64,000 bases of DNA, taken from the NCBI RefSeq assembly GCF_000732905.1, contig NZ_CP007588.1, positions 1,116,001-1,180,000 of the forward strand, written 5' to 3'. Positions 1-10,021 of this stretch are shown piece by piece. The notes beneath the pieces were generated by a model that saw only the letters and a list, made by a program, of their open reading frames with translations, had not been told where the DNA came from and made no database searches. This stretch comes from Weissella tructae. Its GTDB lineage: Bacteria; Bacillota; Bacilli; Lactobacillales; Lactobacillaceae. Position 1 is the first letter of the stretch. Every line of letters begins with the position of its first letter. Made by a program: the position numbers and the translations under genes.

Positions 1-531
1 GTTACAGATGATATGACTGTGGCTTCTGACATTGGATCACACTACATCTGGATGGCACGTCACTTCAAGTCATTCGTCCCACGTCACTTCTTGATTTCAA
101 ATGGTATGCAAACACTTGGTGTTGGATTACCATGGGCGATGGTTGCGGCGATGGTTCGTCCAAATGCTAAGGCAATTTCTGTTTCTGGTGACGGTGGATT
201 CTTCTTCTCAGGTCAAGAATTGGCCACTGCTGTTGAAATGAAGTTGAACACAGTTAGTTTGGTTTGGAATGACAATCACCGTTACGACATGGTTAAGTTC
301 CAAGAAGAAAAGAAGTATGACGGAAAGTCAGCCGGAATCCAATTGGCCCCAATCGACATCGTTAAGTTTGCCGAATCAATGGGTGCTAAGGGATTACGTG
401 TTGAAACACCTGATCAACTAGACGCTGTCTTGGATGAAGCATTCGCAACAGAAGGACCCGTTGTTATCGACATCCCCGTTGACTACTCACACAACCACGA
501 ATTAGCACAACTTGTTGCACAAGAAGGCTAA
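1..531 (+). CDS. alsS: Acetolactate synthase, C-terminal part (truncated by window edge)
   Basis: Catabolic acetolactate synthase joins two pyruvates into 2-acetolactate using thiamine diphosphate. Only the last 176 residues are visible, and the frame is open from base 1, so the start lies outside the window. This is the C-terminal TPP-binding domain: the GDG motif is followed about 25 residues later by NDN, the usual Mg-TPP spacing. The catabolic AlsS assignment, rather than anabolic IlvB, rests on alsD lying directly downstream. A hairpin sits between the two genes. Confidence 0.93.
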   Translation, partial: VTDDMTVASDIGSHYIWMARHFKSFVPRHFLISNGMQTLGVGLPWAMVAAMVRPNAKAISVSGDGGFFFSGQELATAVEMKLNTVSLVWNDNHRYDMVKFQEEKKYDGKSAGIQLAPIDIVKFAESMGAKGLRVETPDQLDAVLDEAFATEGPVVIDIPVDYSHNHELAQLVAQEG

Positions 532-542
532 CCCATTCACTT

Positions 543-566
543 AGCCGCCTTCGGGTGGCTTTTTTT
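543..566 (+). terminator. Intercistronic hairpin with T-tract between alsS and alsD
   Basis: A 7-bp stem (AGCCGCC with GGTGGCT, one G-T pair) is followed by six Ts. The T-tract runs straight into the GGAGG ribosome binding site of alsD, so it probably acts as a partial terminator that lowers alsD relative to alsS. Confidence 0.75.
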
Positions 567-578
567 GGAGGTAAATAC

Positions 579-1289
579 ATGACAACTCTATATCAACACA
601 GTACGCTTGGTGCTTTGATGGCCCGTCAATTCGCGGGTACAACCACAGCCGATGAATTACTAACACATGGAGATACTGGTATCGGAACGTTAGATGGCGT
701 CGACGGCGAAGTCATCATCCTAGATGGTCAAATGTATCAAGCTGAGTCTAACGGTACTGTCAATCACATCACAGCCCTTAACGACACTAGTTTGCCATTT
801 GCGACGGTTCATTTCGCCGGTGAAAGCGAAGCAATTACATTGCCTCACACTGACTTTGCAGGCTTAGCATCGTTAGCTGATAGCCACCATTTCCACAACA
901 ACTTCGCTGCATTACGTCTACATGGTGACTTTAGTCACGTACTTGTGCGTATTGCACCTAAGTCAGAAGCACCTTACCCCAGCTTAGCAACAGTTGCTGA
1001 AAACCAACCGACATTCACTGCTGAGAATATCACTGGTACTATTATTGGATATTACTCACCAGAGTTATATCAAGGTGCCGTTGCGGCTGGCTGGCATTTG
1101 CATTTCCTAAGCGACGACCATACATTTGGTGGACATCTCTTAGCGTTAACAGGGGATAACTTAACTGGAACATTAGAAGAGTTTGCTGATTTCCAATTAC
1201 ATTTACCCATTGATAACGCCAGCTTTAAAAACCATACATTAGACCTGGATGGTTTAAATGAAGGTATCGCCGCGGCAGAAGGCCACTAA
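579..1289 (+). CDS. alsD: Alpha-acetolactate decarboxylase
   Basis: Converts acetolactate to acetoin, completing the neutral pyruvate overflow branch begun by AlsS. The protein is 236 residues, normal for the family. The C-terminal third has the zinc-binding signature GWHLHF...DDHTFGGH, with two closely spaced histidines and a third about ten residues on. An in-frame ATG lies 24 bases upstream, but the start at 579 is chosen because GGAGG sits 8 bases before it. It follows alsS with 47 bases between them, and a strong terminator closes the unit. Confidence 0.95.
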   Translation: MTTLYQHSTLGALMARQFAGTTTADELLTHGDTGIGTLDGVDGEVIILDGQMYQAESNGTVNHITALNDTSLPFATVHFAGESEAITLPHTDFAGLASLADSHHFHNNFAALRLHGDFSHVLVRIAPKSEAPYPSLATVAENQPTFTAENITGTIIGYYSPELYQGAVAAGWHLHFLSDDHTFGGHLLALTGDNLTGTLEEFADFQLHLPIDNASFKNHTLDLDGLNEGIAAAEGH

Positions 1290-1310
1290 TCACGTGATTC
1301 TGTCACAACA

Positions 1311-1352
1311 AAAAGGATCAAGACTCTACACTAAGAGCCTTGATCCTTTTTT
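1311..1352 (+). terminator. Rho-independent terminator after alsD
   Basis: Long stem (AAAAGGATCAAG with CTTGATCCTTTT) and a T-run, 20 bases after the alsD stop. Confidence 0.9.
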
Positions 1353-1394
1353 GTATATCGGCATACCATCAGGCACCCCTATAAATGAACGCAT

Positions 1395-1430
1395 TAAAAA
1401 AGCAAGCCATCCCCAGACAGCTTGCTTTCT
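1395..1430 (-). terminator. Terminator of the deoxyribosyltransferase gene
   Basis: Stem AAGCAAGC/GCTTGCTT with a T-run on the minus strand, just past the stop at 1436. Confidence 0.85.
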
Positions 1431-1435
1431 TATTT

Positions 1436-1915
1436 TTATAACATACCACCTAGCCACTTGTTAGTAGGCAAAGCATTGAAGTCAAGTGTTGCCAATTCTT
1501 CCAAACCAAAGTGTTCAGAAGTTAGGCCCTTATCTTCATTCAAGTTAACATATAGACCAGCACCACGAGCTGGCATCAAGTTCAATGATGTTCCGTCATA
1601 GACAATAACCGCTGGCTTTTGTGCCGCAGTCATGTAACCCAATTCCCAGACAGTCCCTGAATCCAAATCACTTTCGTTCAAAGATGCCACAATCACATCT
1701 GCATTATTCATGGCTTGTACGTCACTACTGAACGTTAGGTCTGCCCAACGTTCTGTTCCGTACGTTTCGCTTCCTTGGTGCGCTTGGGGTTCGAATCCAT
1801 ACGCAACTGTTGGATTAGCTTTAATCGCTTCTGCCACACGGTTTAATTGTTCTGATTGCACATCTGAAAACCAACCACCTGCAACATAAACACGTACTGT
1901 TCCTTGACTCATCAT
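1436..1915 (-). CDS. Nucleoside 2-deoxyribosyltransferase
   Basis: Transfers the deoxyribose of a 2'-deoxynucleoside to another free base, a salvage reaction common in lactobacilli. About 159 residues, the usual size. The N-terminus has the family's YVAGGWF nucleotide-binding strand-loop, and SDLDSGTVWELGYM holds the catalytic glutamate of the DxGTxWExG signature. Two adjacent ATGs (1915 and 1912) both follow GAGGATGG; 1915 has the better spacing (8 bases). Monocistronic, with its own terminator. Purine- or pyrimidine-preferring type cannot be told by eye. Confidence 0.85.
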   Translation of the reverse strand: MMSQGTVRVYVAGGWFSDVQSEQLNRVAEAIKANPTVAYGFEPQAHQGSETYGTERWADLTFSSDVQAMNNADVIVASLNESDLDSGTVWELGYMTAAQKPAVIVYDGTSLNLMPARGAGLYVNLNEDKGLTSEHFGLEELATLDFNALPTNKWLGGML

Positions 1916-1955
1916 ACATACCATCCTCAAATTATTTTAGGTCTCTATCATACAC

Positions 1956-2492
1956 CTATTCTTGAGGCTTTGGGATAAAGTTTACCGTGAAGGTTCCCTG
2001 TGTAAAGACGTCCATTGTGGTCTGATACTCATCCGCTGTAATGCTTTCACCAGTTGTCAGCACTTCATAATCAATACCTTCTTCTTCAAAAAACAAATTC
2101 GCTGATTGAAAATTATTTTTTAAATAAAAATCGCGTCGACGTGCACGTTGCGTCGCATTTTCTGCTTGGTCATCCAACACCTCTAAATCCAAAAACACTT
2201 TACGCGTTGGGAACGTCTCTGATAACCATTGCAAGACTTGGCTCCCAAGCCCCTGACTACGTAATTGTGGATTAACAGCTAAGTAAAGCACATACACCTT
2301 ATCATGATCAAAAATCAAATAAATCAGCCCCACAAAGGCATCCCCATCATAAAAGGCATGCATTTGAATGTCACGTCGTTTGGCCATCATCAACAGAAAA
2401 CCAAATGGTTCACCATATGGAAAAGCCGCTTGATATAAACGCTTCAATTGCGGTAAATCTTTCTGCGTTGCCACAACCCTTTGACTTCTCAT
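1956..2492 (-). CDS. GNAT-family N-acetyltransferase
   Basis: Acetyl-CoA-dependent acetyltransferase of unknown substrate, about 178 residues. The GNAT core is visible: strand VYVLYLAVNP followed by the acetyl-CoA pyrophosphate loop RSQGLGSQ (Q/RxxGxG/A). An in-frame ATG exists at 2519, but AAGAGG lies 5 bases before the ATG at 2492, which is preferred. It lies 40 bases upstream of the deoxyribosyltransferase on the same strand with no terminator between, so the two may be cotranscribed. Confidence 0.8.
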   Translation of the reverse strand: MRSQRVVATQKDLPQLKRLYQAAFPYGEPFGFLLMMAKRRDIQMHAFYDGDAFVGLIYLIFDHDKVYVLYLAVNPQLRSQGLGSQVLQWLSETFPTRKVFLDLEVLDDQAENATQRARRRDFYLKNNFQSANLFFEEEGIDYEVLTTGESITADEYQTTMDVFTQGTFTVNFIPKPQE

Positions 2493-2623
2493 CATATCCT
2501 CTTTCTTATATATCCTCATCCAGCTAACATATGCATTGCTGACCCTTATCAGTCTTTTATTATAACGTATCCATAACCAGATTAAGTACGCTACAACGCC
2601 CTACAAAAACGTTCAACTGTAAC

Positions 2624-2651
2624 AAAAAAGACACCACATAAATGTGATGTC
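2624..2651 (-). terminator. Terminator after tRNA-Gln
   Basis: Stem GACATCACAT/ATGTGGTGTC and six Ts on the minus strand, 8 bases beyond the tRNA 3' end. Confidence 0.85.
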
Positions 2652-2658
2652 TCCATGA

Positions 2659-2730
2659 CTGGGTATACTGGATTCGAACCAGTGAATAACGGCACCAGAA
2701 GCCGTCGCCTTACCGCTTGGCCAATACCCA
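2659..2730 (-). tRNA. tRNA-Gln (anticodon CTG)
   Basis: A complete cloverleaf folds on the minus strand. The acceptor stem is TGGGTAT/ATACCCA, the D arm contains AAGCGGTAAGG, the anticodon stem is ACGGC/GCCGT with loop TTCTGGT (anticodon CTG), and the T arm is CTGGTTCGAATCCAG. The discriminator is G, as usual for Gln. The 3' CCA is not encoded. Confidence 0.93.
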
Positions 2731-2790
2731 AAAATCAACTTAATCATCATACTATAAAGCACATATGATACGCAAGTGATTCACGCGGAA

Positions 2791-3252
2791 CTAGTAGTCC
2801 CCATCAAGTTGACGTGCACGACCACGCGTCTTTGAAACAACCTTCTCATCAAAATGACGAATAAAGTCCAAAATGGCTTGTGCCTTTTCTTCACCAAATA
2901 CTTCTACCCAACCATCGAAACGGTTTGTCACACGTTCTGTCACAATTTGTTCGATTTCGATCCCTAAGTCGGTTAGATGTAATAGCATACGTCGACGATC
3001 ATTTTTATCTGCCTCTTGGTAGACATACCCCTTCTTCAAGAGCATTTTAATCTGACGTGACACAGCGGCTCGTGTCACATGACGATCTTCCACGATATCC
3101 GTTAGTGTAATACCATCTTTTTCTGAAATACCATGCATAATTAGGTATTGTTCAAAAGACAAACCATACTCATCGGCTGGTTCTGAAATAACCTCATCTA
3201 AATATTTCAGTGTAGATAGATAAGCATCAATATACTCACTTAGTAATTCCAT
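2791..3252 (-). CDS. MarR-family transcriptional regulator
   Basis: Winged-helix DNA-binding protein of 153 residues, normal for MarR. Residues about 50-105 read as recognition helix and wing: LTDIVEDRHVTRAAVSRQIK followed by the basic wing KNDRRRMLLHLT. Ligand and targets are unknown. A GGGGGA ribosome binding site precedes the start. It stands alone between tRNA-Gln and a universal stress protein gene, with no obvious efflux or redox partner next to it. Confidence 0.85.
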   Translation of the reverse strand: MELLSEYIDAYLSTLKYLDEVISEPADEYGLSFEQYLIMHGISEKDGITLTDIVEDRHVTRAAVSRQIKMLLKKGYVYQEADKNDRRRMLLHLTDLGIEIEQIVTERVTNRFDGWVEVFGEEKAQAILDFIRHFDEKVVSKTRGRARQLDGDY

Positions 3253-3355
3253 GATTTCCCCCTAAACATGATTCATCAATGCCTTTAATGTTACACGATT
3301 ACATATCTATTGTCAGCCTAAAACTATAAAGCATCCCCGAAACACCTGATACAGT

Positions 3356-3796
3356 TTAGCGAACAATCATCACAGAAATTGGTGCATTGTTGGCCACATA
3401 GCTTGATTGTGACCCAAAGTATGGCGCGCGGCCAATATTAGAATGTGACCCAATAATGACAAAATCAACGTCATATTGTGGAATAATATTTTTTACGATC
3501 ACTGGTCCTGGCTCTCCCTCAGCTAGAATCATTTGAACATCTTTTACGCCCGCTTCTTCTGCAATCTCTTTATAACGTGCCAATGCACGTTCCACATCCG
3601 CATACGCTGCATGGGTCTTCTCTTTAGACATCGCATCAAAGACACTCATATCATCCCGTTCAAACACAGAGACAATAGATAGCTTTGCTTCATCTTCTAA
3701 CGCTTGATGAATTGCGTTCACTAATGCCATTTGTCCCAACTTAGAATCGTTCACCGCTACCAAAACATGCTTAAATTGCTTCCCTGTCTTCATCAT
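3356..3796 (-). CDS. Universal stress protein (UspA family)
   Basis: Single-domain UspA protein of about 146 residues. The N-terminus has the typical first strand (HVLVAVNDSKLGQMAL), and the C-terminus has the ATP-binding pattern G-2x-G-9x-G-S within GSHSNIGRAPYFGSQSS. This suggests the ATP-binding class, with a role in stress survival. GGAGG precedes two neighbouring ATGs (3796, 3793); either may be used. An in-frame GTG at 3808 overlaps the ribosome binding site and is unlikely. Confidence 0.87.
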   Translation of the reverse strand: MMKTGKQFKHVLVAVNDSKLGQMALVNAIHQALEDEAKLSIVSVFERDDMSVFDAMSKEKTHAAYADVERALARYKEIAEEAGVKDVQMILAEGEPGPVIVKNIIPQYDVDFVIIGSHSNIGRAPYFGSQSSYVANNAPISVMIVR

Positions 3797-3897
3797 TCTT
3801 TCCTCCACTCCATATGTGTTTACACTGGCATTATGACCCCAATTACACCAATTGTAAACCCTTTCATTTTATTTTAACGATTTACTTGCTCCAAAAC

Positions 3898-3926
3898 TTG
3901 ACAAAAATAGACTTATCAAGTAAATT
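3898..3926 (+). promoter_or_regulatory. Sigma-A promoter of rpmF
   Basis: TTGACA, a 17-base spacer and TAAATT, about 75 bases before the rpmF start. Confidence 0.65.
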
Positions 3927-4003
3927 AGAAGAGTTGAAAAAATAATCGATTATTAAACACTGCCTTTCTTATAACACGGCGGTGTGATAAGGAGGATAGA
4001 TCT

Positions 4004-4174
4004 ATGGCAGTTCCTGCACGTAAGACTTCAAAGATGAAGAAGCGTATGCGTCGTGGAGGTCAAGGTGGACTTAAGACACCTGTACTTCACAAGAACGAAA
4101 ACGGTGTTTACGTACGTAACCACCACGTGGCCGCTGACGGTTCATACAAGGGTAAGCAAGTTGTTTCTAAGTAA
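4004..4174 (+). CDS. rpmF: 50S ribosomal protein L32
   Basis: The 56-residue product starts MAVPARKTSKMKKRMRR, the diagnostic N-terminus of L32. An AAGGAGGA ribosome binding site lies 7 bases upstream, with a matching promoter and a terminator on either side. It has no cysteines, so it is the zinc-independent version of L32; L33 and L36 in this window keep their zinc ligands. The usual upstream neighbour yceD (DUF177) is absent, so rpmF is transcribed alone. Confidence 0.96.
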   Translation: MAVPARKTSKMKKRMRRGGQGGLKTPVLHKNENGVYVRNHHVAADGSYKGKQVVSK

Positions 4175-4181
4175 ATAACTT

Positions 4182-4216
4182 AAAAAAGCATTAGTCATCT
4201 GACTAGTGCTTTTTTT
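4182..4216 (+). terminator. Terminator of rpmF
   Basis: Perfect stem around AAGCATTAGTC/GACTAGTGCTT with a T-run, 8 bases after the stop. Confidence 0.92.
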
Positions 4217-4447
4217 GTGCCTTAAAACAGATTCTCGCCCATCAAATACAGAGATAGACCATTTATATTCCCACCCACATATAAAGCCTCATATGCCCTT
4301 ATACACGCCTTATATCCCATACAAAGACCAAACAATACTTTCTCCGTGCATATCAATCAATATAAGCCCATTATATTTCGCTTATACAATCAAATCTACA
4401 TGTATTGCCCACCACCACACCTTCCTTATCGCTGTATCCTTAGACAG
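4217..4447 (+). other. Gene-free AT-rich spacer
   Basis: No convincing gene. It has many TATA/ATAT steps (TTATAT, CATATAA, CTTATAC) and few G residues on this strand. An open frame covers much of it, but it lacks a ribosome binding site and looks non-coding. It separates two converging transcripts. Confidence 0.5.
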
Positions 4448-4485
4448 TAAAAAAGCAGGACACTCAACATGAGTGTCCTGCTTTT
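4448..4485 (-). terminator. Terminator of the ldhD-PTS IIC unit
   Basis: Perfect stem AAAGCAGGACACTC/GAGTGTCCTGCTTTT with a T-run on the minus strand, just past the stop at 4496. Confidence 0.92.
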
Positions 4486-4495
4486 ATTGTTTATA

Positions 4496-5638
4496 TTACA
4501 TGTCTTGCTTGAAGTCTTCTGGTGAGTATAGGTGGAATACCTTTGTGCATAGGTAGTCAACCAAGAATCCAGCAGCAACTGGAATTACAAACCAAACCAT
4601 CAAACCAGGTAGAACACCGATAACGTTGTTGATGAACAATGAGTCAGATCCTTGTGCCAACATTGATTGAATAGGTGAAACCATTCCAATCCAACCGAAT
4701 CCGGCTGATGTTGGTGTTCCTTGTACATTTAGCAATGCAACTGGAATAGCGGCCAAAGCGGCTGTTCCTAGGAAGGCAGTAATCATGATTGGCTTCTTGA
4801 AGACAGCTGGCATCATTCCCTTCATCGCTCCAAGGAAGATCGCAATTGTTGTTCCCTTCTTGTTAACCTTAGCTGAGTTCAACAACAAGATAACTGTTGT
4901 TGCGACAACCCCAACTCCGGCAGCACCGGCACCAAGTCCAGCCAATGAAATTGCCAACGCAATTCCAACTGTTGAAACAGGTGTGATGATAATGAAGGCA
5001 AACGCCATTGCAATCAAGATTGCCATTGGCAATGGTTGTAGGTCAGTGAACAAACGAACAACATCTCCAATTGCAGTTGTGATTGCTCCCACGTAAGGGG
5101 CAATCAAACGACCAAGGAAGGCAACCCCTCCACCAATTAGCAATGGGCTGAAGATAATGGCTACGGCACCAAATCCACCCAAGTACTTAGAAACCAACCA
5201 GATAACCAACACACCGATTGCGGCAACGATCATCGCGTTAATCACGTCACCCGCTCCAGATGCTAGGTAAACTGTGCTTGGCGCCTTTGTTGCAACACCG
5301 GTAATTGGGTTAACAAAACCAGCATCAACAGTGGCCCACTTAATTGAACCAGATGCTGCTCCTGTTGCAATCGCCATAACTCCCACGTCAAGCGAACGCA
5401 TGTTGAATTGCAAAGCAACCGCAACCCCAATCAAAACAGGAATGAATGATCCAAACAATACCAAGATAGCGTTCAAATCCATTGCCCATGTTTGTGCCAT
5501 GAATGGCATCAAAACATACTTCAATACGGCGGCTGGTAGCACACCAATCAAAATTCCTTGTGCAGATCCTGAAAGAACCTTAAAGAAGAAATCTTTCACA
5601 TTAAACTCATACGTACCATCAAAAACTTTACTCGTCAT
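4496..5638 (-). CDS. PTS_EIIC_2-type membrane protein (orphan PTS IIC-like transporter)
   Basis: Very hydrophobic protein of 380 residues with roughly nine to ten membrane segments and Gly/Ala-rich helices, resembling the PTS_EIIC_2 family. No IIA or IIB domain is fused or adjacent, so phosphotransfer to a sugar is unproven; the family is also described as non-canonical PTS permease or regulator. It lies 37 bases downstream of ldhD with no terminator between and shares its terminator, so cotranscription is likely. A link to lactate or pyruvate metabolism is inferred from context only. Confidence 0.75.
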   Translation of the reverse strand: MTSKVFDGTYEFNVKDFFFKVLSGSAQGILIGVLPAAVLKYVLMPFMAQTWAMDLNAILVLFGSFIPVLIGVAVALQFNMRSLDVGVMAIATGAASGSIKWATVDAGFVNPITGVATKAPSTVYLASGAGDVINAMIVAAIGVLVIWLVSKYLGGFGAVAIIFSPLLIGGGVAFLGRLIAPYVGAITTAIGDVVRLFTDLQPLPMAILIAMAFAFIIITPVSTVGIALAISLAGLGAGAAGVGVVATTVILLLNSAKVNKKGTTIAIFLGAMKGMMPAVFKKPIMITAFLGTAALAAIPVALLNVQGTPTSAGFGWIGMVSPIQSMLAQGSDSLFINNVIGVLPGLMVWFVIPVAAGFLVDYLCTKVFHLYSPEDFKQDM

Positions 5639-5675
5639 GCCTCTATAACCCCTAGTTTTCGTTAATTATTGATTC

Positions 5676-6707
<1,032 letters not shown>

Positions 6708-6719
6708 TTAACATGTATT

Positions 6720-6749
6720 ATTGTAAATCATTGCTTGTGAAATTGTCAA
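6720..6749 (-). promoter_or_regulatory. Sigma-A promoter of ldhD
   Basis: On the minus strand TTGACA, an 18-base spacer and TACAAT, about 50 bases before the ldhD start. Confidence 0.75.
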
Positions 6750-6833
6750 CAAACAAATACGTATTTTGTGAAGTTTTTATCAGACTTTTCGAAATGTGGC
6801 TCTTTTTGCTTGATATGACCCGATTTTGGTAAG

Positions 6834-6862
6834 AAAAAAAGCCGACCTAAAAAGTCGACTTT
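6834..6862 (-). terminator. Terminator of clpP
   Basis: Stem AAGTCGAC/GTCGGCTT with seven Ts on the minus strand, directly after clpP. Confidence 0.88.
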
Positions 6863-6867
6863 GTTCA

Positions 6868-7473
6868 TTATTTATTTTCAGTTTCACGATCCGCTGCATT
6901 AACCATAATTTTATCGGCTAATCCATACGCAACAGATTCTTCTGCATCTAGCCAGTAATCACGTTCAGTATCTTGTTCCAAACGTTCATATGGTTGACCA
7001 GTGTTATCTGCCAAGATTTGGTTCAACTTCTTACGTGTCTTCATGATTTCTTCAGCCGCAATCGCGATATCAGATTGTTGCCCTTGCGCACCACCAGAAG
7101 GTTGGTGAATCATGAATTGTGAGTTAGGTAAGATGAATCGCTTACCCTTGGCACCAGAAGACGCCAAAACAGACCCCATTGAGGCAGCCATTCCAATAAC
7201 AATTGTTTGGACGTCAGACTTAATAAATTGCATTGTGTCGTAGATGGCCATCCCCGCAATCACTTCTCCACCTGGAGAGTTGATGTACATGTAGATGTCC
7301 TTGTCTGGATCTTGCGCATCCAAGAATAGCAATTGCGCAATGATTGATGTAGACATTTGTGAATCAATTGGTCCTGTGACCATCACAATACGGTCAATCA
7401 ATAGACGTGAAAAAATATCGTATGAACGTTCACCACGTGATGATTGTTCAATAACATAAGGAATTGGTAACAT
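6868..7473 (-). CDS. clpP: ATP-dependent Clp protease proteolytic subunit
   Basis: Serine protease core of ClpXP/ClpCP/ClpEP that degrades unfolded and regulatory proteins in the cytoplasm. It has 201 residues. The catalytic triad is visible as Ser98 (MAASMG), His123 (FMIHQPSGG) and Asp172. GAAGGGAG precedes the start. It follows the DUF1801 gene and whiA on the same strand but has its own extended -10 promoter. I found no obvious tandem CtsR operator in the 40-base upstream gap. Confidence 0.97.
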   Translation of the reverse strand: MLPIPYVIEQSSRGERSYDIFSRLLIDRIVMVTGPIDSQMSTSIIAQLLFLDAQDPDKDIYMYINSPGGEVIAGMAIYDTMQFIKSDVQTIVIGMAASMGSVLASSGAKGKRFILPNSQFMIHQPSGGAQGQQSDIAIAAEEIMKTRKKLNQILADNTGQPYERLEQDTERDYWLDAEESVAYGLADKIMVNAADRETENK

Positions 7474-7507
7474 GTTGAAACTCCCTTCAAACTCTTTAAT
7501 TTAGTTC

Positions 7508-7513
7508 ATTATA
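7508..7513 (-). promoter_or_regulatory. Extended -10 element upstream of clpP
   Basis: TGATATAAT on the minus strand (TGn plus a perfect TATAAT) abuts the DUF1801 stop codon. The -35 region (TCAGTA) is poor, so the extended -10 probably compensates. Confidence 0.55.
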
Positions 7514-7948
7514 TCATACTCCAAAAGCAGTACTGATAAGACCTTTAACTTTATCTGCCACAACCTCATTCCAAGCCACAAGCGCATATGAAGTTGCCCA
7601 CATATCAGTGTCATCTAATTGCGCTGCATCGTCAAAGCCCAAGGTACAATAACGAGACTCATACTTTTCTGCCTCTTTGAAAAACATAACAATCTTACCA
7701 GCATCATTCATATAGGCTGGCATACCATACCATGTTTTACATTTCGTACCAGGAACCAGTTCTTCAACTAAGGCATGTATCTTAGCCGCAATCAACGCGG
7801 ATTCCGCTGGCATTGCAGCAATGGCTTCCAATACATCTGCTTCTGGATTCTTTTTACTACGCTTATTCTCTTGTTCTTTTCGTAATTCAAGCGCACGTTC
7901 TTTCATCGCTTGCTTTTCAAATTCAGAAAAACCACTCTGATTCGTCAT
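7514..7948 (-). CDS. DUF1801-domain protein (YdhG-like)
   Basis: About 144 residues. After a charged N-terminal helix rich in Lys/Glu (residues 10-40), the rest matches the DUF1801/YdhG fold, including VPGTKCKTWYGMPAY and an FFKEAEKYESRYCTLGF strand. Members have been called iron chaperones by homology to frataxin-like folds, but the function is not established. An ATG at 7948 and a GTG at 7954 both follow GGAG; the ATG is preferred. It lies between whiA and clpP. Confidence 0.75.
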   Translation of the reverse strand: MTNQSGFSEFEKQAMKERALELRKEQENKRSKKNPEADVLEAIAAMPAESALIAAKIHALVEELVPGTKCKTWYGMPAYMNDAGKIVMFFKEAEKYESRYCTLGFDDAAQLDDTDMWATSYALVAWNEVVADKVKGLISTAFGV

Positions 7949-8032
7949 AGTCACTATTCTCCTATCATTATTGTAGAAACGTCATCACCTATGTCATTGC
8001 AAAGTTATCTCTTCAAGAGAAGATAGCGATAT

Positions 8033-9004
8033 TTAACGCGGTTGATTTGGTTGGATACCCTTAGGCATTTGCCCAGTCGTTCGCATATCTTCTGCCATTT
8101 TGGTTAACTTACGCAAACGGTGATTCACACCAGACTTAGAAATCGCACCACTCGGAACATAATCTCCTAATTCTGATAAAGGTGCTTCACGATGCTTCAA
8201 ACGGACAAACGCAATTTCGCGTAGCTTTTCAGGTAAACGATGCAAGCCAACTTCAGCGTCCAGATATTCAATATCATCGATTTGCTTTTGACTCGCGTTC
8301 ACGGTTTTATCCATATTGGCATTTTCGGCATTAACTAAACGATTAACGGAATTACGCATATCACGCACAATGCGGACATCTTCTAATTTCAGCATTGCGC
8401 TCGTTGACCCAATGACCATCAACATATCGGCAATTTTTTCGGCTTCTTTTAGATACACAATATAACCCGAACGACGATCAACGACTTTCGCATTCAAATC
8501 ATAACGATTCATCAATCGTTCCAATTGTTGCGCTTGTTCTTCATATAGTGAGTAAATCTCTAAATGATATCGACTTGTTTCAGGATTATTAACTGATCCA
8601 GCCGCTAAAAACGCCCCACGCAAATATGAACGTGCCATCCCATCATCGGCTAACCATTCATCAGGTGGTGTTGGTACCATGGCACCATCTTCAAGGATGT
8701 GTAGATCATCTAGCAAGCCATTGACCCCTTGCATGATGCGTACCACGTATAGGTTATTCTTTTGTAACTTCATTTGACGGCGGACACTAATTTCCGATGG
8801 CAAATCATAAAATTTTTGTAATAGCTTTAGGACACGACGCGCAGTTGCTGCATTTTCAGTTTGTACATTCAGTGTAAACTGCATGTTTTGCAAACCTAGT
8901 GATCCATTCATTCGTAACAACGCCGCCAATTCGGCACGCGCATTGTCCGGATTGCTAATATCCAACATGGTTAATTCTTTTTTCACATCACTTGCAAATG
9001 ACAT
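8033..9004 (-). CDS. whiA: DNA-binding protein WhiA
   Basis: Regulator found throughout Gram-positives, linked to cell division and chromosome segregation. The 323 residues comprise an N-terminal LAGLIDADG-homing-endonuclease-like domain without catalytic residues ([12 protein letters not shown]..., [12 protein letters not shown]) and a C-terminal helix-turn-helix ([22 protein letters not shown]). It lies 14 bases after glmR in the conserved rapZ-glmR-whiA block. Confidence 0.95.
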   Translation of the reverse strand: MSFASDVKKELTMLDISNPDNARAELAALLRMNGSLGLQNMQFTLNVQTENAATARRVLKLLQKFYDLPSEISVRRQMKLQKNNLYVVRIMQGVNGLLDDLHILEDGAMVPTPPDEWLADDGMARSYLRGAFLAAGSVNNPETSRYHLEIYSLYEEQAQQLERLMNRYDLNAKVVDRRSGYIVYLKEAEKIADMLMVIGSTSAMLKLEDVRIVRDMRNSVNRLVNAENANMDKTVNASQKQIDDIEYLDAEVGLHRLPEKLREIAFVRLKHREAPLSELGDYVPSGAISKSGVNHRLRKLTKMAEDMRTTGQMPKGIQPNQPR

Positions 9005-9018
9005 GGACTACCTCATTT

Positions 9019-10017
9019 CTAATCGTTCATCGCCTTTGCAATTTCCATGATTAAGCACGCAACTTTATCTTCATTATGAAAAGCACCATTCTCACGTAAT
9101 TCCAATAAATCTGCAATCACCGGATTAGCCCCCTCAGCGCGAACAGCATCTGGATCAAAATCAACTTGTGTTGAGATTTCACTCCAACGATGCCAGTCCA
9201 CGTAATCTTCAGGTACTTTCGTTGCGTTCATAATACATGTATCTACGATACGTTGACCTACGTGTTCATTGATTACACGCACGTGATCCGCTTCTGTATA
9301 ATGATCCGTTTCACCTTTTTGCGTCATAATATTCGCTACATAAGTGATTTTGGCATTAGTTGCCTTCAATGCTTCACGCACATTCGGGACCATCACATTG
9401 GGCAAGACACTCGTATACAGACTCCCTGGTCCCAATACAATTTCATCCGCACCCAAAATCGCATCAATCACTTCTTGTGGTGCATGCGCTTCTGTATTGG
9501 CAGAATCCGCTTGCGGTGTGACCCAAATATTATCAATCACACCATGCGCTGCCGTAATTTCTGCTTCACCAGATAGAATTGCGCCATCACTAAACTTGGC
9601 GTGTAAGACTAATGGTTCATTTGCTACTGGATACACATGTCCTTGGACATTCATAAATTCGGCTAATTGTTGGACACCCAAGAAAATGTCTTGTTCCTTT
9701 TCTGCCATGGCCGCAATAATCAAATTACCCAACGCATGACCCGCCAACATTTCATCTTCTTTTTTAAAGCGATATTGGAAGACATCAATAATATTTTCCG
9801 GTACATCAGCTAAGACAGCCATTACGTTACGAATATCACCAGGCGGAATGGTATTCAAATAATCCCGTAGGGTTCCTGAAGAACCACCATCATCGGCCAC
9901 CGTAATAATCGCAGTTAAATCTGCATCTAATTTCTTGAGTCCCTTCAGAACAATCGGTTGTCCTGAACCCCCACCAATAACAACAATGCGAGGGCGCGTT
10001 GTGTGTGTACTGTCCAT
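9019..10017 (-). CDS. glmR: Gluconeogenesis factor / UDP-GlcNAc-binding protein GlmR (YvcK)
   Basis: CofD-like protein that in Bacillus binds UDP-GlcNAc and helps route carbon into cell-wall precursors. The N-terminal phosphate-binding loop reads VIGGGSGQPIVLKGLK, and GDIRNVMAVLAD and GPGSLYTSVLPN are typical of the family. About 332 residues. The start at 10017 is chosen because AGAGGAAG lies 7 bases upstream, only 4 bases past the rapZ stop. This indicates translational coupling. Confidence 0.94.
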   Translation of the reverse strand: MDSTHTTRPRIVVIGGGSGQPIVLKGLKKLDADLTAIITVADDGGSSGTLRDYLNTIPPGDIRNVMAVLADVPENIIDVFQYRFKKEDEMLAGHALGNLIIAAMAEKEQDIFLGVQQLAEFMNVQGHVYPVANEPLVLHAKFSDGAILSGEAEITAAHGVIDNIWVTPQADSANTEAHAPQEVIDAILGADEIVLGPGSLYTSVLPNVMVPNVREALKATNAKITYVANIMTQKGETDHYTEADHVRVINEHVGQRIVDTCIMNATKVPEDYVDWHRWSEISTQVDFDPDAVRAEGANPVIADLLELRENGAFHNEDKVACLIMEIAKAMND

Positions 10018-10021
10018 AACA

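Noticed and set aside
4206..4472. 88-codon open frame after rpmF
   Set aside because: It begins inside the rpmF terminator, has no ribosome binding site, a skewed composition and ends in the next terminator hairpin.
7474..7513. CtsR operator before clpP
   Set aside because: I looked for tandem GGTCAAA-type heptamers and found none in the short gap; only an extended -10 is supported.
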